From Baylisascaris procyonis (taxonomy: Eukaryota; Nematoda; Chromadorea; Rhabditida; Ascarididae), in assembly GCA_037389465.1 (NCBI GenBank), contig JAZARR010000159.1, forward strand, positions 992,001-1,056,000: a DNA stretch of 64,000 nucleotides. The letters are read 5' to 3'. The position numbers were made by a program, and so were the translations under genes. The notes beneath the pieces are model-generated. The model did no database searches. It worked only from the letters and a program-made list of their open reading frames with translations, and was not told the DNA's origin. Below are positions 23,910-37,964 of the stretch, one piece after another; within the stretch, counting starts at the first letter, position 1; each line of letters begins with the position of its first letter.

Positions 23910-26900
23910 TTGTAAACCTGGAAGTGTGCTATTAGCGCTGCTAGATCAGCATCAACAGCAGCTTGTGCCTTGCGAACGAAAACCACTTCTGTTGAGGATT
24001 TGGCTTGCAGTATTTTCACCTCGATTTTTATATCAGAGGTGATGTGCAGTGACATCTACTGACAACATGAAGTGGCACTTTACGAGTGGATATGCTTGTT
24101 AGATCAATTCGATTGAGTGACAAGCACTAGGAGTTGTTGCTAGGCTCTAATTAGAAATCCAACACGAAAACATTTCTGCTATTTGCCATCTCAGTGGACA
24201 TTGCCAATTGAAGATGAGTACAGTGCAGTGGGACGAGCATCATTCAGATGTTTTGATTTTCGCTCATATAATTAAACTCTGCTATAATATTTCGAATTTG
24301 CTGTGCTCTTATAAAATATTTCACGGTGACCTATATGATTTTGCTTTCATACAAAAATTCCCTCATTTATATGCCTTAATTAGCTCATGTGAAATTTTAT
24401 TTGAGGAATTTGATAGCGAAAAATTTTCATACGCATGAGTGTAGTCTTTTCTTTAGATGTTTTGAATAAATTCATTTTGCGAGAATGAATCGTAATCATT
24501 TTTTGAGATCAGTGAAACGCATAAAATTTTGTTTATCAGCACGTCAAATAGTAATTTTGCTAAAATTGTGAAGACACTTTTTGATGCATTTCACTATTCG
24601 CATCGCTAATCGTGAAATTGTGATTCATTGTTTGACTCGTTTTCAATATTTTTTCCATTGAATGCTTTCATGAAGTGTTTCCTGGATCGCTTACAGCTAA
24701 ATAGTTATTAATCAGTCAATGATTTTATGCGATTTTCGGGTGTTTTAAACCGATTATATGATTTGAATAATATATTGAGATGCCGCTATTCCAAATTGTT
24801 ATGTCTTTCGTTGGCTAGCAAAATGCTTTAACGAATATTTTATTTAAACTTTTTATTCTTTAAAATGAATATGTGAAGAGTTTAGCAAGTGGTGAACTTG
24901 CTACATGACTTCACTCGCCCATTGCCTCGCTCATAAACTCATTTTCTCAAGTTTGAATTCATTTCTTTATTTAATGGTCGTCTCATTGGTTATTATTTGG
25001 GCGAGATAAGCCGTAAACATAATAGAGTGAGATATCATAGTACTAAACTCTTTGACGCTACACCATAAGATAATATATCCACATCGAGGAATTGGTCTAC
25101 GCTCAGCTAAACTTTCCATTCCACTTAATTTATTGAATAATTTTAGCAGATCGCATTTTACTCTTCGAAAATATAGCACTGATCTAATATCGAAACATGC
25201 ATATTTGAATTATTCAATTTAATTCTTTGTTAAGTAATTGCTATGGTTTAATTTACTGGATTCTCGCTTTTTCAAGAATATCAATCCTTTCACTATTTGT
25301 CATGGCCATGAAATTGCCAAATTAAAATGAAGCATATCCGCCATTTGTTGATGAACAAAATGAAGCTACTGTTTCCTATTGCGACAATAAAATTGGACAA
25401 TCTTGTTGGATGCATTTGTTTACCTAACAAAGGCTTCCATGAGGTTGAAATTTTCCTCCTCAAAAAAAAAAAAACCACATTGCCGGCTTTATGCGCATCG
25501 GGATACTCAACTATTGCTTCTTATTGGCTAGTGCAATTTGCAGATATGCATTCGCAAATTGCATTATAGGTGGATGATGTCCATGTGCCCAGAGAGGTGT
25601 GCCTACACTCAAACGAAAGCTCAAAAAATTAACGTACACATTTTTCTCGTTATCACCGATTAGGTCTGAGGTATGATTTGCGTTTGATGTTTTTCTTAAT
25701 TGCACTATTGAGATGAAGTTTTCTAAAATTTTATGCCTGTCGAATTATATTTTTCTTCCATTACGTTCATTTACGTTTTTTTGTTCAGTAACGTATTCAT
25801 TGGCATAGATGCCATTATTTCATTTCATGCTTGATGATTTCATCACATTTTCATCACATGCCAGTGAGTGCAACTTAGGTGTTTTTTTCCGAGTTAGGTC
25901 AAATGGGTCATACAAACTCTTCAAATTCCTTTTCACCTCCTCTACCTGACAATGGAATAGTAGAAACGCAAGATGCTTAGCTGCGAGCTTTCGAGTAGAT
26001 GATATATAAGATAAATAAGTTGAAAATTTTCGATGAAATATTGTCTCTGAAATAATTACTGAAATTTATGCATATCATTGAAATAATTACTGAAATTTGC
26101 ACATCTTTATCAGAAGAGTCAACAAATTGACGCATTATCGTGAACTGACATTTGCACAGAAGCACTTAATGACTAGTTCTTCTCTGTAATGGCTAATTCA
26201 AATAGAGAACGCTCTATTTTCATGTTGCATTTGTTGAGTATTTATTGTATGCCTAATGGCAGCAGTTGCTAAATATCCCTGCTATTCACTTTATTAAGCC
26301 AACCGATCGATATAACTGATTCGCTCTTCACTATTTTTGTCATGAAGAGACATAACAACAACATGTTGTCCAAACTTATAGAACAAAAGTCAAATTCAAT
26401 GAGTTGTTTTCATCAAAACTTCGTGTCGTAAAACTATTTTGCTTTGTTATCTAACGTTTCTTGAAAGCGTACACCCTCGACTGATATCACAATCGTACAA
26501 TTTCGTCCACTCGAAGCCGAGATTACAGCCTCAGAGATTGGGACTGCTATGTCGTGCCCTTATACGTACGCGGCTTAATCTTGGACGCTGATCGAACAGC
26601 GAGCCACTGCACAACATTTCCATCCTAAGGGAAGGCGCAGTTTATAAGTTGATGCAGTGATAAGTTGTCTTGAGGTCTCTCATATAACTTTTATTGTCAT
26701 ACTTGCCAGGCCATTTGGAAAATGCGTGTGAGCCAGTGCTTATACACTTTTTTTCCACCAACAGACCTACACAAGAATTCGAGTCTAGGTTTATAAAAAG
26801 TCAGCCCTGTACACGCAACTGCTGTGAACCGAAGACCGCGTCCACGGTTACGAAATTAGCGACGTTCTTTGTGCAGAGTGAAGCTGTACTCGAAGACCGA

Positions 26901-29030
26901 TTGTCTAGCATAATTGTGTCCAAGAAACGTGATTAGCCTGGGTTATTGGTAGAGGATCGAAAGGTAGCACAACTCCTTCTTTGGCGTTCTTACTGGTCCT
27001 GCTGTTGAACGACGTCCGCTTCTTTCTTCCTGTCTACTTTTGAGATCTCTTGTAGGGATGTTGTAACCATAGAGCTATTACTCGGTACTCGTTTTATCTG
27101 ATAGCTTCTTTACTGAAAGTAAGTAATATGAACTCTTCCTCAAGTCTTTAGATGCCTTCTGTGTATTGCGCAAGTTGCTGGAACACATTTTAGATAAGCA
27201 ATTGTAAAATTACTGCTTCATCGTTGTTGGCAATCAGAGCAGTGTGGGCGTGCTAAGTTGCTTTTAATTTATTGCTAGAGAGAATTGGTTGCAACTGCGC
27301 TTTGTTGGTAGCTTTTGCTAGGTTACACTGAGCCGATCATCCCGAACCTATTTAGCGACAATTTTCCATCTCCTTGAATGGAACTCTTAGATAGATCGCG
27401 AGTCTTTTTTCACACTTGACTTGCTTGAAATTATGACAACAAACTGTTTAGCTGAAAAAGCTCTAAGCCTTTGAAATAATGCCTTTAAATTTCAATAACC
27501 AAATCAACTGGAAACGTTTGCTATTGCCTAAACAGTGACATTTAAATGACTCTTCTTTGATCGATTGCTTCACGCAACGTTCCGTGAACGTTTCACGCAT
27601 ACTGCATTTGCTCACTTTTATTTGTGTGCCCGAGAGCTTTGTAGGAGAGCTGCTTCAATGAGAACCAAATCCGTCAAACATCATGGAGATTCATCTTTCT
27701 TGTCGATAAATTTCCAATTATTACTTTAACTCACTGCATTTGGTTAGTGCTTAGCTGATAAGTTTTTATATTGGTTGCTTTGTGTTTATCTACTCATTAT
27801 TAACTAGTGCAATTCACGTCTTCGATTTATTTTTCTACAAGTATAAAAATTTGCATATCATTATCCAATCATATATTACTGGCAGCCTTCATCGATCGCT
27901 TTGAAAGTGGTACTTGCCATTGCTAAGCGTGCGCTTATGTGAGCTATTGTGTCCCTTTAAAGCGGCCTAAAATCCTTCACACGTGCGGATTGAAAGAAGG
28001 CGTAGAAATTTGCATAAACTCAGCTCATCTTTTCGTTCTTTGATTTGTCCAACCTTTCATTTTTTTAAATTTCAGTCAAATCTATTTTATTCATTAATGG
28101 AATCGGCCAATTAAAAACTGTTAAAGCTTTTGGTGATCACACTGCAATGGTATATGACATTAACAAAATGAGGAATATGTTCTGATGAACACGGTAAGAA
28201 AGGTCGTTGGATCACAACAACGTTGGTGAGGTTGCAGCTGTGGTTAGTGCAGGTCAGCGTGTAACTTCAAATAAAAGCTTGGAACTGTAGCCTCCTCACT
28301 CAGAAGGCAGAAAGCTGCATTGGAGAGATGAGGCATCTTTTGAACGGTCGTTTGCGGTCGGATATTTTCATACGACAACCAAAATTTGCTCCAGCGCTTC
28401 ATGAAGAAGTGGCACGCAGAAATGGGTGGGCAGTGCAAAGAAACTTCACAGCAATGAAATAGCATTCGATTTCAAGTTGAGGCATGCTTTGTTTACCAAA
28501 AACAATTCAAACTTACATATCTAGTGTCCATCTGACACCTTAAGTAGTGGGCTGAGGAAAGAAAGAGCCTAAAGCGGATCTAAGTGCAAAGTGGACGGGG
28601 CTGTGGGTTTACAGTGAAAAAGTTCCCGCTGAATAATATGCTGCATCAGAGATTATCCAGTAAGTATAATGAGAAGTAAACAGACGGGCTCTAAAAGATG
28701 AGACTTCCCTTTATTATATCAGAATAAATGAGTCTAGATTGACTCAAAAATATTCAGCAATGAATCCTCCACCGACCATGCCTCTTGAGTGCTGCATGGG
28801 ATTCTCACATTTTCATGTCCATATTAAATTCCTTCAGTTTCACCTGTGATTATACTCATTTCGTGAACTAAATTCGCATCTACGACTGGTCATTGAAAAA
28901 TGCCTTCGGAGAATGGCCGAAAGCATGAACGAGTTTCAGTTTTTATATGCGTTTGAATGTCTTATCTAGCAGCTTTTGCGCCACAAGCACCTTTCTTGTT
29001 TGATTATTGCTGGGAAAAATTAATGCGTTA
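23910..29030. other. AT-rich gene-poor stretch
   Basis: No exon with both splice context and protein-like content was found. There is a perfect 20-bp direct repeat (TGAAATAATTACTGAAATTT) at 26048-26067 and 26079-26098. Confidence 0.5.
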
Positions 29031-29039
29031 TTAACTTGT

Positions 29040-29390
29040 TGTTACTGACTGCGGCAGCGTTGAGGAGGACCGAGTGTAGGCAGAGGGCAGGAGCCATTAA
29101 CCTTCTGTCGATGATATGCAGGAGCACAAGCGAGATAGAACAAATACTTTGTGGGGAGCACCACTACCCTCAAACGCCAATAGAAGCAAAGACGTCCAAG
29201 CGGGCAGAAACCCGACTTACATAGGCCCCAGATATCCCCTGAGGCGGCAAAAGAGCACATAAATCGATCGATGACATTTTGTGAAGAACAGTGAACGAGA
29301 ATCGACTATACAAGTAAATGTGATCGTCGCAGTGTTAGATCCCAAGTGGATATCTTGGGTTGGCTCTTCGGTGCCACATTAACATTACGC
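29040..29390 (-). repeat. Dispersed repeat, copy 2 (inverted)
   Basis: Reverse-complement relative of the 3650-3990 block, sharing all its landmarks in order at roughly 75-80% by eye. The minus frame at 29042-29260 and the + frame in copy 1 do not conserve one protein, so the element is probably non-coding in this part. Confidence 0.75.
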
Positions 29391-31743
29391 TGTGATTCTT
29401 CATTAGTGCAGCGACCGCAAATGCATAAGAAATTTGCATACGTAACAAAGTGTGTTAATTACTTTCCCGACATGAATGGATTCTTGCAAGCTTGGGATGG
29501 TTTATGAAACAAATTCAAAAAATAACTCAGAAAAAGAATCTTTTTCCTGTCGCGAATCTGTATGGGACAGCGCAACTTTTCCACCGAAGCTGCAACGGTT
29601 TCTTTCTAACAAAGTTGCTTTTTTGCTTTCTTTCTAACGAGCCGCATTTTTGCTTTCTAAATTATAGGTTGCTTTCTCACGGGGAAAGCATCTATGAAAT
29701 GATGTTCCACTGAGCGCTTTCGAAAATGATAATAAATGCTGCGAATATTTGCAAGACTTCGTTTTGATTTTATCTTATTTAAGGGTATACTTAGTGCAGC
29801 TTATTTCTAATACACTGGAAACTTTCTCACGATCATTGGTGCCTTTGGGGCTATTCACCTTGGAGCGCCCGTTCCATAATTTACGCAAATTTAAGCTGTT
29901 CATTCAGAAGCAATTTCCTGTCCATTATTGGCTAGGAGGTTCTGCCGCTTCAAATACTGTTCGATCAAATTATACTCACAATGGAAACACAATGGAAAAT
30001 TGTGCCAAACGTGAACGATTTCCACTTTTTTTGCTGATCAGCTTGTGGCTCAGAACCGTTAGCCACAAAAGCTTCTACTTATCTCATTCATAACAGTATT
30101 TAAGGTGAAGTGCATGTAGTATTGCTTTCCCGAGGAAGCCTTGCGTTTGTTTCCTATAAGAGCGACGAAAATCTCAAAAACCTGTGTCACTTGGATCACT
30201 TTTTTTTTTCAGAAAGCATAAGCAGTGATTTCCTGGGAATTTTTCCCCAAATCTTCAGTATTTTATGCAAAAAGCTGAGAGTTTTCATTCTCTATTGTGC
30301 TAATTTGATGAGTACAGTCCACATTATGAAATTTCCATTTTCCGCTCATCTCATTCACAACAACGTTTGCTGACTGCAGCATTTGAATAGCAAATGTTAA
30401 GTGGCATTATCGTTCTCTATCTGTTCACACAGTGATGTGTTATTGAAAGCATTCCTTTACAGTTTTTGTCTGCTAGCTGCTGTTATTTCTACAGCACTAA
30501 CCAACGCTGGGAAGTGGCATTTATGAAATGCATGATTTTCTCGCGAATGTGAATCAAACTGATACAGCAGAACAGCATTCATCGTTGATAATAGACGTAT
30601 TCTTGCTGCGAAAGCGACATTATATTGAAGGATGTTTGCGATGCATAGATTGTTGCATTTTTTAATTCATAGGTGAATGAATTGTTTCATTAACAGCTGT
30701 TGCGTTGATATGGATAGGACAGTTAATCATACGGTCGCGGTCGTTCGTTTGTGACTCAATGAAATCGAAGTTGATTAATAAGTGCCCTAAATAGCTTCTC
30801 GTTCCACAATAATAAGTACTTATCATGTCTATTTTAGATCTATTACAAAAGTTTTTGGAACTTAAAAACAAATCCGACCTCAACGCTCATCTATTTTCAT
30901 CATGCTTAAGTCCTTATTTATTTGTGGCACCTTTCGATGCCACATCGAAATCTAAAACAACCCAAGTTTCGTATATAATTGTCGCTTCAAAATGATCGCC
31001 TGTGTACCATCTTATGGCCGACGACATCGGAAAGGTTAGTAGATGCAGATGACACTATTATAGATGTACGGATAGTTTCTATAACTTAGTACATAGATGA
31101 AGTAAGTAAGGCCTGTAATTCCGTGTGTCACCTTGAAACTAGCTAGAAACAACTCGCATTTGCCGGGGCTACTTTGGCTCGCTCACACAAGTAACCGCTG
31201 CTGAAAAATATGAATTTTAAGGTCATACATTTGGAATGAATTGCGAAACGATTGCAATTTATCTGGACAAAATACTAGATGAAATCAGTCTGCGGCCAGC
31301 GCGGTACTAACAATAAAATTTCAACAGTTGGCATTGAAACGTACCAAACTCGTCATATCGGTAAAAGTGTTATTTTATTTACTTATGTACAGATGTAATG
31401 CAAATGTCATATTTCCATGGCTGTCGAGAAATTTTGTTGTATGTCTCGGATTTTTTATATACTTAAGCAATTTGAAAAACCTTTTAAGTTCCTTTTCATC
31501 GCAGGTGCAAGAATTCCCCTGATTAAACCTGTTTCTTTTGTGTAATATAGAATGCTCCTAGCTCTGCCATCATATGTGCGGCTATTGCAGTATTGTTAAT
31601 AATTATAAAAGGTCTTATGTCTTCTTCAATGTCAATGACTCAAACATAGTAGTTTCGCTTCATATGCCTACCTCAATAACACATTTTCGGCGCCTCATTT
31701 AGCCGTGTTTCAGTAATTTCCACGAGCACCTCTCACAATTTAG

Positions 31744-32132
31744 GCGGAATTCGGTGTTTTTTGGCGATTTTATTAATGGCAGTAATCGTGCATTATTATT
31801 TATCAAAGTGCGTGTCAACAGTATATAAAACGATATATTTAACGAGAACAATATTGATTGCTGCACCATTTTATTTGGCTAAGCCAAGAGGGCATTTATG
31901 GACGCCTTGCAGCAATCCTAATCTTCCCGATCCAACCGTGGCTGTTATGGATTATAAGCTTTCTGCTCAGAAAACTGCTAAGCTCATAACGTATAGACTT
32001 ATGGACAGCATGACTTGTTTTAACAGCGAAGACTTCCTGGGAGAAGCTGGGGCAATACACGGTTGGAATCTGGAAGACAAAATTATGAGTCAACTATTAC
32101 GACACACCCTTTTATGCTCTATTAAACTCTGA
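31744..32132 (+). CDS. Candidate exon, membrane-anchored protein, unassigned
   Basis: An open + frame follows CACAATTTAG. It encodes a hydrophobic helix (CFLAILLMAVIVHYY), then a Pro-rich linker and DYKLSAQKTAKLITYRLM. The N-terminal anchor followed by 'SA..lAklI..r' weakly recalls fatty-acid amide hydrolase 2-type amidases, but the next conserved block is missing. No amidase GGSSGG box was seen nearby. It may be an exon of a degenerate gene or chance. Confidence 0.22.
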
Positions 32133-32997
32133 GAACTTTCTTGAGAGAGCAAACGCCTCAATGGGTACATATTTCAGTAGACGAATAACTAAATAAGCCA
32201 TTATCAAGATCTCCCGCGAGGTGTTTACCTCGAGTGCTAAACTATAAATAAATTTTTCTATCGTTCTCATAATGCCGTCAAATGAGTTTTAGAAAAAACT
32301 TCGCCACAATAGTATCAGTTTTGTCGTGAGTTAACAATTTTTTATTTCTTTGTCTTTCATATTAATGTCTCCAGTTCTCTTTTCCTTTCCTGAGCATTCA
32401 TTAACCTACCTTGACTAAATTTAGCTTTTTTGTCACTATAGCTCAGCATCTGCCTGCATAATATACATCCAATATTTAGGTCCTAATGACGTTTGCAAGC
32501 GTCCTAAAGGCGCCCGCCCATGGCCAAGTATAAAAGGTTAAACGATCAGGGCCGAAAACTTTCTGCACTAACATCACCCCATCTCCGGTGCTTACAGTTT
32601 TTCCTGAAAGCTAATATTCCGTTTCCTAGTTCTCATTTCGTTCGAAATAATTCACGCATAGTTGATGGCACCGGTATATCAATGAAGACAATGAGTTGGG
32701 AGATATAAATTTGTAAGTGGTTCTTGAATCAGGCCTATGTGTTCAAATCGTTCACCGTTTAGCGGTAAAGAAAGCTGCAAATGCACTCATTGGAGAGGAA
32801 TGTGCAGGAAGCTCTTTCGCTTTGTTCTCTCGTTGAATTGTACTCTTCATGCATTCCTACTATGTTTTTTAAAATTTTTGTGTGTGACATCTTTGTGCAT
32901 GTTTTTTGATGAACTGCATGTGAAGCTTCCGGAAAATTGTTTCTGTTGGCAAATTATTTGCAGTTTGATTTTTGGTAATCAAAATGCCACTACTTTC

Positions 32998-33005
32998 TTT
33001 TGCAG
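32998..33005 (+). promoter_or_regulatory. Likely trans-splice acceptor of secreted-peptide gene
   Basis: CTTTTGCAG is followed by a 13-nt leader (GAAGGTCATTTTG) and the ATG at 33019. It is a consensus 3' splice site with no recognisable upstream coding exon. Confidence 0.5.
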
Positions 33006-33018
33006 GAAGGTCATTTTG

Positions 33019-34578
33019 ATGCGTATATTATTTGTGTGTGCTTCGTTGACCTGCTTGGCCATTGCTCGACCTTTATTCCAGGTTAGCTTCCATCGTGACA
33101 CTGACTCACTGTTATTTATGCCATTTTCTATGAATTATTGAGTATTTCACATATTCATTCTCACTTTTGCCCCATATATATGATAAGAAAGAGTTCTTTC
33201 AAGTTTGAAAGACATACACAACTTTAGATTAACATATCGCTTTTCAGTTTAACAACCTTGACCGCACAGTGTATATAGATGATTCGCGACCCTTCAAGCC
33301 GAAATATAGTGGACCTGCGGTACTACTTCGTCCCGATTATGCCGTGTGGAATATGCTAAACGTCCTCAAGACCTATCTCGGTACCGAAAACATATTATCG
33401 AAAGGTGCGTCTTTTAAAACTCTATTGGTGGCGCATTTTTCGTTATAACGCTTTTTGAGCAAGCAAATTGCCCATAATGTTTCATTGAGTACTCATAAAT
33501 GACAGAGACATTGTAGCTTTACAGCAGTCAAAATGAGAAAGAAAACTGAAATTAGCCTATATCGATTTTTAATCCTTCTCCACCATCTTCAATCCCTCCC
33601 TCCTCTCTCGCCCTCTTCCTTCCTGTTCCCCAATCAAAAGTTTGCACGACCATCTCAAAACTTCCGTTTTGAATCCTCTCTCTCAACGCCTTCCCACAAG
33701 TCATCTGCACCCAACGCATACATGAAACTATGCCTGTATTGTCTGTGAAGCTTTCATATCGACGGATGTTTTTTTATTCAGTATAAATGTTTTTTGATCA
33801 TTAAATTTTTGCACGGAATTTGCAAAAATGTATTGGAATTTTGACCAGCAGAATTGCTTCTAGAACATTGATCTCTTTTCAATGACATCTGATTCTTTTA
33901 CGTATCGAGACCGAATATTTCTTTTACCATTCTAATATAATACTTCTGATATTGTCTCTATTTGTGACATTCCCACCTCGCCCTCTCCCTTTACCTACGT
34001 CCTTCTGAATAGGTTATCGTGTTCTTGTGGCTGCTGCATTGATTTATAAGAGATGAGGTCTGCATTATTTCTAATATACTTGGCACCGGAAATGAAACGG
34101 ACTTGCTGCACCTTTTTCGAATATTCTTTGCAGGTAGGAGTCACAGTACAAATTCGCCGATTCACTGTCTTTTAAACTGCCAATCCACGTGCTCTTAAGT
34201 GTTGTTTTTTCGTGCTGAGTGCATTAGTTTTGAAACCTCAAATACCTTATCAAAGGCCATAGATGGATACGATGCTCAGAACTGGCATAACGCTTGCTCA
34301 AGTATAATAAAATAAGTTTTATAAACTTCGACTAAATTTCAACGAATACCAGTTCCAAAAAAGGTCGGTGAAAGAGTGCAAGCAATAGAACACAGCTTTC
34401 ATTTGAGTATCTTTTCGATGCGTATGAAGAAAAACGAACGCCAATGTCTTGTAATATTATAAGACGAAAATGTTGCGAATTTTAGCTTAAAATCAATCTT
34501 TCAGCTTACAGACCACGTGCTCCTCCAGAGTTCAACCAACAGCTGAAACGACTGATAGGCATGCGGAGCCGTTTGTGA
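33019..34578 (+). CDS. Secreted small protein, neuropeptide-precursor-like
   Basis: Three exons (33019-33081, 33248-33404, 34505-34578) join in phase to give 97 aa plus stop. Residues 1-16 (MRILFVCASLTCLAIA) are a clear signal peptide with an AIA cleavage site. The mature part has no Cys and is rich in Tyr, Pro, Leu and Arg. It contains RPFKPKYSGPAVLLRPDYAV, an amphipathic segment WNMLNVLKTYLG, YRPRAPPEFNQQ, and a dibasic KR six residues before the ending MRSRL. Donors are CAG|GTTAGC and AAG|GTGCGT; acceptors are TTTTCAG and CTTTCAG. This layout fits a short secreted signalling peptide or peptide-hormone precursor. I cannot place it in a named family, and no amidation Gly is present at the end. 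Confidence 0.68.
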
Positions 34579-35979
34579 TAATGTCTTGATTCTCTCTCAT
34601 TTTTTGTCGTGCTCGGCTTGAATGAACATTTGTTTTTATTGCCTCTACCTGAAACCACAACTGAAACGAATATTCAGTGCTTCTGTCAGTCATGTGAGCG
34701 TGCATTGGCCTAGGGAGGAAGTTAGTAGAGATGGTTTCGACATGGAGGGCCACGGATGAGATATGGAGGGAATTTTTCGGTTCAAAGTATTTGAAATTTT
34801 TGCGAAATAGGATTCAGAATCGTTTTGTGCACCAAAATCACTTCCTCTTCTTTGCTACGTCACACATTTGCCCAGAAAAAAAAATTTATTTTCTCTGCAG
34901 CGATGAACGACTGCAGCTTCATTCGCTTCCAGTGACCACCAATGAGAAAATTTTCTGAAAGTCACAATTTTATTTTCACATTTCTGCACACTTTATCGAA
35001 ATTCGAGAATAACAAGTTTCTAATGGTTGAGTCAGGGAGGCAAGGCATATCCGAGACTTCCAAATTGGTAGATTGAGGCGGATTAATCGGTTGCATTTTC
35101 GTCGGCTGTCTCGAAGGCTCAACGAAAGAAAGAAAAAAACAGTTGGTAAATTTTCAAAAATTTCATTGACAGTTCACATTCATTACTCAAAGGCATCATA
35201 TTTCGCAACAAGATACGATCCCTTCGTGGGCATACCTTGCGATCGCTGCAATGTCTTAGTCGGTGTCTCATCATTCGACTTAAACGCACTTTCGAATTCA
35301 CTTTAAACGTGGAACATACTGAACAAGTGTTATTGCATTATGTGCATTTGAATGTCATCATCACGATACAATGCAGTCAACAGCTTCAAATATCCGCAAC
35401 AAGTAAAAGAGTGTCCTTTGAACGAATTCGAGTGTTGAGATTCGAACAAATCGATGTTGAGCCTCAAAAACCTACGGTGCACAGCCCTTGCATCAGGAAA
35501 GAGAATGTAGAAAAGTTTGGCGAGGTGCTCGCCTTTGTGAATTGAAGCTGCAATATTAGCACATCTAATTTATGCTGTAGTATTTGCATATGTGCGTGTG
35601 GAGGTAAGCATGATTGAAATGGAGAAGATATCAAAGATGTGAGTGCTAAAAATTTTCACATCGGAATCATGGCATTTAAAATCACGTACAATTTTGAATT
35701 TCTGTGGTCGCAAATGGATGCATGGGACAACCATGAGACAAAAATTAGAATAACAACGACATAGCTTAAGCATACGAAACCTTTACGAAAAGCGTAAACC
35801 GGAGCGCTGATTCTATTTGCCTTGTGGTAAGAAAGCAGCGGTGTGATAGATATTCGCCTTCTGCGATTCGAAAGTGAATGGGAGAGAGAAATTCTTTGCC
35901 GAGATTAATTCATAAAAAGCAGAAAGACGGGCAGCTCAATGAGGATCTTCAGAGGCCTTTAATCTGTTCAGAGAATATC

Positions 35980-37100
35980 GGAAAGGGCAGGTCAAAGATC
36001 TATTGAGCAAGCGCAAGGCAAATTCGCATAAGACAGGCAAGTATTGAACTCAGTGACAAGAAAGAAGCTAATAAATATAATGTACAACGTCAATATAATC
36101 GAATTAAGTAAGTTGTTGGGCCAAGCGATGGAAACGCAAAGACGCGATACCTTTGACGAAGTAAAGAGTGTTGTGGTTTCAAGTAACATGAAGCTTACTA
36201 TGATACAGTGTTGGAGGCCATTAAAACGTTGAAATCGGGCCATGATAAAATAAGCTGCAAGGAAATTGAACTTGCCAAATTCTTCTTGGTCTGATAACTG
36301 CAATGCTTTTTACAACTGCGTACCGAAATTTGATGTATGCCGATGAAATGAAAGAAGCGACAATCTATCGCTCACACCCCGCCCAGCTACGGCCAAATAG
36401 CTTTACAATCGTTTACGCTAAAACTTTTTGAAAGATCAATCTACTATTATCTCTACACAGTACTCGAACCTCTTATACCACTGACATTTTAGCAGTTTTT
36501 CGGACAAGATGCTCCTTCCTTAAGGCTACTCCTGGAATGACTGAATTCTTCCTTGAAGGGACGGGCGACGCTGAGATGTGATAGATCTCATCGTTTGTCT
36601 TATACAACACTGTCCACACGCAGATTCTCTTGCAAAGGCTCATAGACGCCTTCATCCGTCATGATACAGCCCTCTGACTTCTAAGTAACCTGCTTTCTAG
36701 AAGATGGGTCGCAGTGTTTGCTGCAATGAAGAATTAGCGAAGCGTGCGGAAGGCGATAAGGGGTTTCAAACGGACAGCTAGTGATGGACTGCATGCTCTC
36801 AGAGCTTGCTGGAATAGTGAAACACTTCGAAAAGATGTGCATGAAACTTGACTCTTCGAAAAAGCAGGTACTGCTCCCCAGAGTAAATGACTAAGGTTGA
36901 CCCAGACCTGGAGTTGGTAATAGGTTACAAATATATGGAGGTGGAAAATGGCACAAGGAAATTAGGCCTTTTCGTTGGCCAGCAGCAATCGCTTTCCGAA
37001 GGAAGCAATATTTTAGCCCTCCAGAGAGAAGGGAGAGCCTGAATCTGAATCTAAAGGCTGAATTCGAAGTGTGACGATTAAATCTAAAACCGATTTGCAA
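35980..37100 (+). mobile_element. Decayed LINE reverse transcriptase
   Basis: Frameshifted, stop-ridden + strand translation keeps reverse-transcriptase blocks in order: ALKSGHDKISC-like (A..lkk.KspG.D.I), LFERSIYYYLYTVLEPLIP (KlfE..i..rL.p.le..ip..Q.GFr.g), FFGQDAPS, and later KHFEKMCMKLDSSKKQVL, resembling '...c...GL.iN..KT..m'. It contains several stops and is a dead copy. It may be from the same broad clade as the 535-752 relic, with non-overlapping preserved parts. Confidence 0.65.
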
Positions 37101-37964
37101 AGTGGCCTCTCAGGAGCGCGACTGAATTTGAAAAAATCAGATTTAACTCGAATCGAGCCAAATGCTTCGAAGACCTCTCAGCCATAGAAGGATGAATTCG
37201 ACATTCTCTTGTTTATGTGAAACATATGCCGCTTTCTTCAAGAAGACATTTAGGCCAGGTAGTCAAAGGCTTACTTGTCCGGAACTGTCCACTCGTTTTA
37301 ATAAGTCGTCCTTAAGGTTATAACAAACTGCTCCACTGTGATCTTGGCCCAGTCATGACCACCCAGCTTTTTTTCCATAACACACTATATTACTGTTCCA
37401 GTAGTCCAGTTATGTATGCACCATAAATATCCTCCAAATATGTAGTAGTGCGACAAATAGTCCAACTACGTTTGCAATACTCTTACCAGCAATATATGGA
37501 ATTGTGTGGTAGATTTGCTCCATGAAATCGAAGCAAAAAACTCACATTCACAAAAACTACTTCTTGCAGTTTTTTCGATAATAAGCAATGAAGCGAGAAA
37601 TCCAATCGTTCACTCCAGTACACATAGTTTACAACTGTGTGTGGTCTTCACTCTCTAATTTTTGCACCCGCTTATTTGGTGCGTATGCAGTGGCGGTTTG
37701 CAGCGACCATACGTCAATTACATTTCATGCAGCTACCATGTAAGAATTTGTCACAGTCGTGCTTCATTAACCTTAAGGCACTAATTAGTTGCCCTCCTCA
37801 TTTGATATGAAATGAAAAAGATGTGAGGAGAAGGCCTAAAACGATCTTCTAATGCTTGTGGCAGAATGCAACCCTGATTCCTGAATGATCCTACAGCGTT
37901 CCTTTAAAATCCCGCATTGCTACACAAAAGTATTGTAGTTCAGTCTTGTCTTCTTGGCTTTTAG

